A DNA stretch of 64,000 bases from Owenia fusiformis (lineage: Eukaryota > Annelida > Polychaeta > Sabellida > Oweniidae): the NCBI GenBank assembly GCA_903813345.2, contig CAIIXF020000010.1:18983181-19047180 (forward strand), written 5' to 3'. Positions within the stretch are counted from its first letter, which is position 1; every line of letters starts with the position of its first letter. The notes under the pieces were generated by a model. It was not told the DNA's origin, did not search any database, and was given only the letters and a program-made list of their open reading frames with translations. This document shows positions 55,501 through 61,500 of this stretch, in pieces. A program made the translations under genes and the position numbers.

Positions 55501-58500
55501 ACTCATTTAGTGAGTTTTACATAATAATTCGAAGTGAAACAACAATTTAGGGAATGAAACACAATAGTTTGAGATTATAAAACACACATTTGGTGGATAA
55601 GACACTAACGTTGTGCAAGTCTAGAGTGTTGAAGATTTTATCGATATGATATTTGGAGTTGTTTTGTGAATCTAATTTCCTCTTATGTTGTCCATGTTCC
55701 TTCAAAACAATTTCATTATGCTTGTGCATTCTATTGTTATAAACACAACCAATGATGTACATTCAGGTGATTATGAGGATCTTGACGCTCCTAACATGAC
55801 TACCAATGGAAACTTCACTGGCAGATTCCGCAGCTATCGTGGAGTTTCAGTTCCAACAGCCTGTCCCCCAGGGTCATACTGCCCCCCTGGGACAGAGGAC
55901 GCCATGCAAAACCTCTGCCCACCAGGGACTTACAGTAATAAGACGTCACTCCAGAATGAGACTCAATGTACACCATGTGACCCTGGAATGTGCTGCACAG
56001 GGCAAGGTAAGTCTAGTATTAAAGGGTTCCGATTAGCATCCCGTATAAAAACAATATGGCGGCTCCAGGCGAATCAACTGGATCAGTCCATTTTTAAGAA
56101 ATAAGGGGAGTTCTCAAGGAGGATTGGCTCCCAGAGTGCAACATCGATATTCTGTCCCATATATGGGCATGTCGTGATACAAAATTTGAATTCAAACAGC
56201 CACCATTTTGTTCACTTCAGCATTTGAATCGTGAATTTTGGTCTTGTTTCCGAATGAAAAATTCCAAAACTCAGGAGAAATGATCGAGATATTGGTTCGA
56301 ATCTTTTGGACTGTTTATTTTGAATTTATAGTTGGTTATAATTTCAGAAAATAACGACATTTCGACGATTTCATTGTTGGAAAATATCGAGTTTCGATCC
56401 TGGGAGCCAATCCTCCTTGGGGAGTTCTGTAAAATCCAGTTTATTGAAATTGTCTTTGAGATAAAGTAATCCGTTTATAATGATTTTGAAAACGTTATCC
56501 AAAGAGTGATTGCGTTCAAATAATACATGTACAACAGCCAATATAAATTCTTGTATTAGAAACCGGTTTGTCTTACTTTGTTTCATTTGTAGGATATTTC
56601 ATATGCCAAGCTGTGTGCTATTACGTTATGGGGAAATTTAGATGCCAATTTTTCCTTATTATACACAAATAGAATATCCTGAAACTTCACCCATAAATGT
56701 GGAATTGATTTGTCAAAATAAAAATCACCCTTTTATAAATGTGTGACGATCTATAATATAATTATGCTATATAACAGTTAGAGGTGTTGACACAACGACC
56801 TCGAACCTGTGAACCCTTGAGTATTATTCCGGGATCGGGCCTTTTATACTAAACGGTGAGCAACACCAGAAACGAGCGTTCGATTTGCTAAACGATATGC
56901 GTCACCCTTTAAGTGAAACTAAACGTTGAAAATGCACTTGAATTATCAGTAAAGAATTAAACAAACTAGAGGCAAATTCTTCTTTTATTTAATGTTCAAA
57001 ACTGGTTGAAATTAAAAGTTATTACAATTTTGTACACATTCAATCATGGTAAGTCTATGGTAATATATAATATAGAGTGTCCCAAAACATGAATCGCTTT
57101 TTGACAAGTATTTTCTCCTTATACATTTATTTGATATTGGAACCTGACTTACATTGTTATGATCTCCAGGAAACACGGAGCCACTACAGCAATGCTCGCC
57201 TGGTCATAGATGTATCCTTGGAGCTGAAACGTGCACACCGACAGATGGCGTCACTGGTAACTACTTTTTTCACTAATTTGAGTGTAGTTTATGAATACTA
57301 CTTTGGTTATACAAACCAATATTGAATCTGCATTGTTTTACCAAATACTTCAGCGGTATTTTTTTATGATATAGGCTGTATCAATAAAGACGATGGATTT
57401 CATGAATTGTTATTCTTGATATTTCTCAATTAACATTAAATCACTCTGAACCAACTAAGTGTTCTGTATCTAATCATTTGTGTCTACTACATATCTTGTC
57501 CAGGAAGCAATTGTAGAAATGTTCTTACATGTTCAATGATTGAAATATTCAATACATTGTCCTTATACTATTGGTGCTGCTCATTAAAATGGCCTTGTTT
57601 ACTTGATTTTGTATACGCACCAGGATGTAGTGTATAAGCATTGATTATGGTATATTCTTATCTGGATACATGAACTTTGCATGTAGGTGAAAGTTGAATG
57701 AATAAAATGAAATTGATAAAATATTTTCTTCTTCCAGGTGATATCTGCCCTGAGGGTCTGTTCTGCCCAATGGGTAGTGTAACGGGAGAGGGATGCCCCC
57801 TGGGAACATTCAGCAACCGCACAGGGCTCCACAATAGTACAGAGTGTGAAAGTTGCACCCCTGGATTCCATTGCAGTCAGACTGGCCTTACTGCTGTCTC
57901 TGGCACATGCTGGGCAGGTAAGGAGGTTTATAAAGCATTAAATATGTGAGGCCACCCTGTCAGTGCATAGATATATGTTTTGTTATGCATAGTCATTTGT
58001 TAGAATTTGATATTCTTTAATGTTATAAAGGGCTCAATATTTACCAATTGGCATTGGATTGTCTTAAATGTATTTCGTAAAAAATACAGGTCATGATAGG
58101 TATATAATTCACTTCTCTGTCTTTTTGCAATTACTTAAATTAAAGTAAAAAAGGTAAATTCATCACCTGGGTCTTTGCATAACAAACATTTACAAATGTA
58201 GTGGCCTAACTTTCATATATTTTCTCTATCTAGGATACTACTGCAGTGGGGGATCAGAGGAACCAGCTCCCATAGGCCAAGCTTATGGTGATGTTTGTTT
58301 AGCAGGACATTACTGCCCTAATGGGACAGATATCTCCAAACCATGTCCACCTGGCTCATACCAGGACCAGACAGGCACACAAGACATAAATGAATGTGTA
58401 CCATGCACAACAGGTTAGTTTGAGAGATTTGGTGATATATCAGCTCATATAATTGTTATATGTTAGTAAATGGTCATTAATGTATATTTAAACAGCAAAA

Positions 58501-61500
58501 CTATTACAATCCAAATTTTGGACTCTTAACTATCAATTTAGTTCAAGCCAATGTATATGTATCTTGTACATTAATTTCAAAGTGAAAATATTTATAACTG
58601 TTTTGATCTTAAGTTGATATATCTAGGAGCGGAATAGCAAAGGCATGAGCCTTTTGTCCAATCCTTTTAATTTAAATCAATTTATACTATTATTTATACT
58701 ATAAGATGAATATAGACACATAAAATATTCTAAATAGTGAAAATGTATCCTAAATATTTTGACAGCTAAATTGTTCTTTTTAGGTTTCTACTGTGAGGGA
58801 CTTGGTAAGATCAATGTAACAGGCCCTTGTTCTGCGGGTTACTATTGCACCCTGGGAGCTAACACAAGCACCCCTACAGATGGCACCACTGGTGATATAT
58901 GTCCTGAGGGCCATTATTGCGTTGAGGGATCTACCACTGAAGTACCATGTACCAATGGGACATATATGAACCACACAGGGGCCTCTGAGTGTCTCATCTG
59001 CCCTACTGGATTCTTTTGTGTCAATAGAGATAGAGCTGATCCTTGCACGTAAGTTATGACATCCTTCAAGAGATTGCTAAACTAATTACTCATTTTTATA
59101 GATATTTTTTTCTTCCTGCAATTGAGCAAAGTCTACATAGAAAATATCAAAAAGACTTGATTATTTATGCTTTCAAAATCCAAAGTTTTTTCATGCCTGT
59201 GACAGATGAATATTTTGTTCCAGTCAAGGGTTCTATTGTCCTGAAGGTACTGGAGCAGATGTGGTACCATGCCCCACTGGAACATTTGGAAACTCAACAG
59301 GACTCGGTCAAGAAAGTGAATGCACTCAATGTACAGGTGGGCAAACCATTGAGTCATTCTACGGAATCATATTTTAAGCACCTCTGCTCTACCATAAATA
59401 GAGATTTAGATAAATCAATATTGCTTGATATACATATACCTATCAATTGTGAACATGGAAAATTATTCATATAGCTCGACAGTGGAAAAAACTTCTTCTA
59501 TGGTTATCAAGATACTTGTATGTGCATTGGCTAGGTAGATTAATACTGATGTTAGGTTTCTTTTGACACTAGCTTAACTTTTTCATGATATATAAACTGC
59601 ATACTTCTCAACTAGTTTCATATAGTATACGATATACAAACTGCATAAAGTTATTGAATTCTCAACTAGTTTCATATACAATATACAATTGTTGACCTCT
59701 CCAGAGGTCAACCGGCAAAATTGTATACCGAGACTGTAAACCGAGAAACTACTGTTGACAGAGACCGAAGGTCGAGGTCAACAGTGTTTCAAGGTTTACA
59801 GTCGAGGTATATGATTTCGACGGTTGACCGAATGGAGAGGTCTACAATTGTTTTGTTAGTCAGAAGAAACTAATAATACTCATATATTCGACAGTCATCA
59901 ATCATGGCTTCATTTCACAATCTTTTCTACGAACCTGCACGCCAGCAATAATTTTTAAGAAAATCTGAAGACAGTGGAAGCTAAACTCTCTGTTTTCGGC
60001 ACATAACTGCGTACTCGCTAGTAAATTAATGTTAATTTTGCGTTTCTATTTGTATTGTTGCTATACTCGTCGTGTAGAAAAGTCAAAATATCACTTTCAT
60101 CAACGTGTACAAAATGTCCGACTACCATGTTTTTTCTGTAAACATTGTGACGTCATATTTCCCATAATTCACAAGTGTAGTACAGTAACATACGCGGTCA
60201 ATAATATGATATCCCGTGATGCACAAGTGAGGTACAGGCAAAAATGTTGACCGCTAATTGACCAATCAGATGCGAGTATTTACACTGAGGTACTAACAAT
60301 GATAATTATTGACCTTTCCAGAGGTTAACAGTCAAAAGAATATTCTGACACCGCCAACAGTCCAAACTACTGACCACCATTTTATCAATAACATATTTGC
60401 ATAAAATATACATGTTTGTTGATGCCTACAGGTGGTAGTTACTGTGGAACAGCAGGTTCTCCTGCAGTTGATGGTCAGTGCCAGGCAGGACACTATTGCG
60501 AATATGGAGTCGACACACCAAGCCCTACAGATGGCTCTGGACACAAGGGGGTAGGAGGTGAATGTCCCCCTGGATCATACTGTCCCATAGGAACAACTGT
60601 CCCCATTGCATGTCCTCCTGGTTCCTACAACTCTGCAGGCAAGTGCATCAGTATTGCTGTTTAGAAAGATTTATGGATCGAACTACTTTGTTGTACATGT
60701 GTATAAACTTATATTATCTCGTAAAATTTTTATTACCTTAACCAACTATCCATTGTAATACTTTGTAATGATATGATGCAATGCAATACAATATAAATAT
60801 AATACATGACAAATGCATTTACTCCAGTATCCTGTGGAACATCATGTCAGTTGTTTATCTATAGATAAACTCTATTTTCAGGTGGTCAAGCAAGCTGTTT
60901 AACTTGCCCATCAGGATACTTCTGTCTAAGCAACACCAGCGACCCCTATATCTCACCCTGTCCACAGGGTCACTACTGCCCAGGTGGCACTGAATATGAC
61001 ACTCAATACCCCTGTGAGGCTGGTACCTATAACCCATACACACAGAGAACAAACAGCAGCGCATGTGAGCTGTGTCCCCCAGGGCAATACTGCCAGGGGG
61101 CAGGTCAACATCAACCCACAGGCAACTGTTCTGCAGGCTGGTTCTGTACAGGAGGTGCATATGCCTCAATGCCTATAACACTTGGTAAGTACACCCCCCC
61201 CATCCTGCTACAAAATGGAATATTTGTTAAGTCTACATATTTTGGATGATATTGGAGGAATTGCGAAAATTAATTGAGAATTCCAAACATCTAACGAAAA
61301 TATCATTGTTATTCCAGGTAACTTTAGTGACATCAATATGTGTTCTTGCCCAGAGTTCAACTACACAGGAGGCAAGTGCCAACCTGGCTCTTATTGCCCA
61401 CTGGGATCAGCCATCCCCTTGGACTGCACACCAGGATTCTATTGTGATGACTATGAGCTGGCCACACCCAAAGGTAAAGCAATATAATTATATATTCAAT

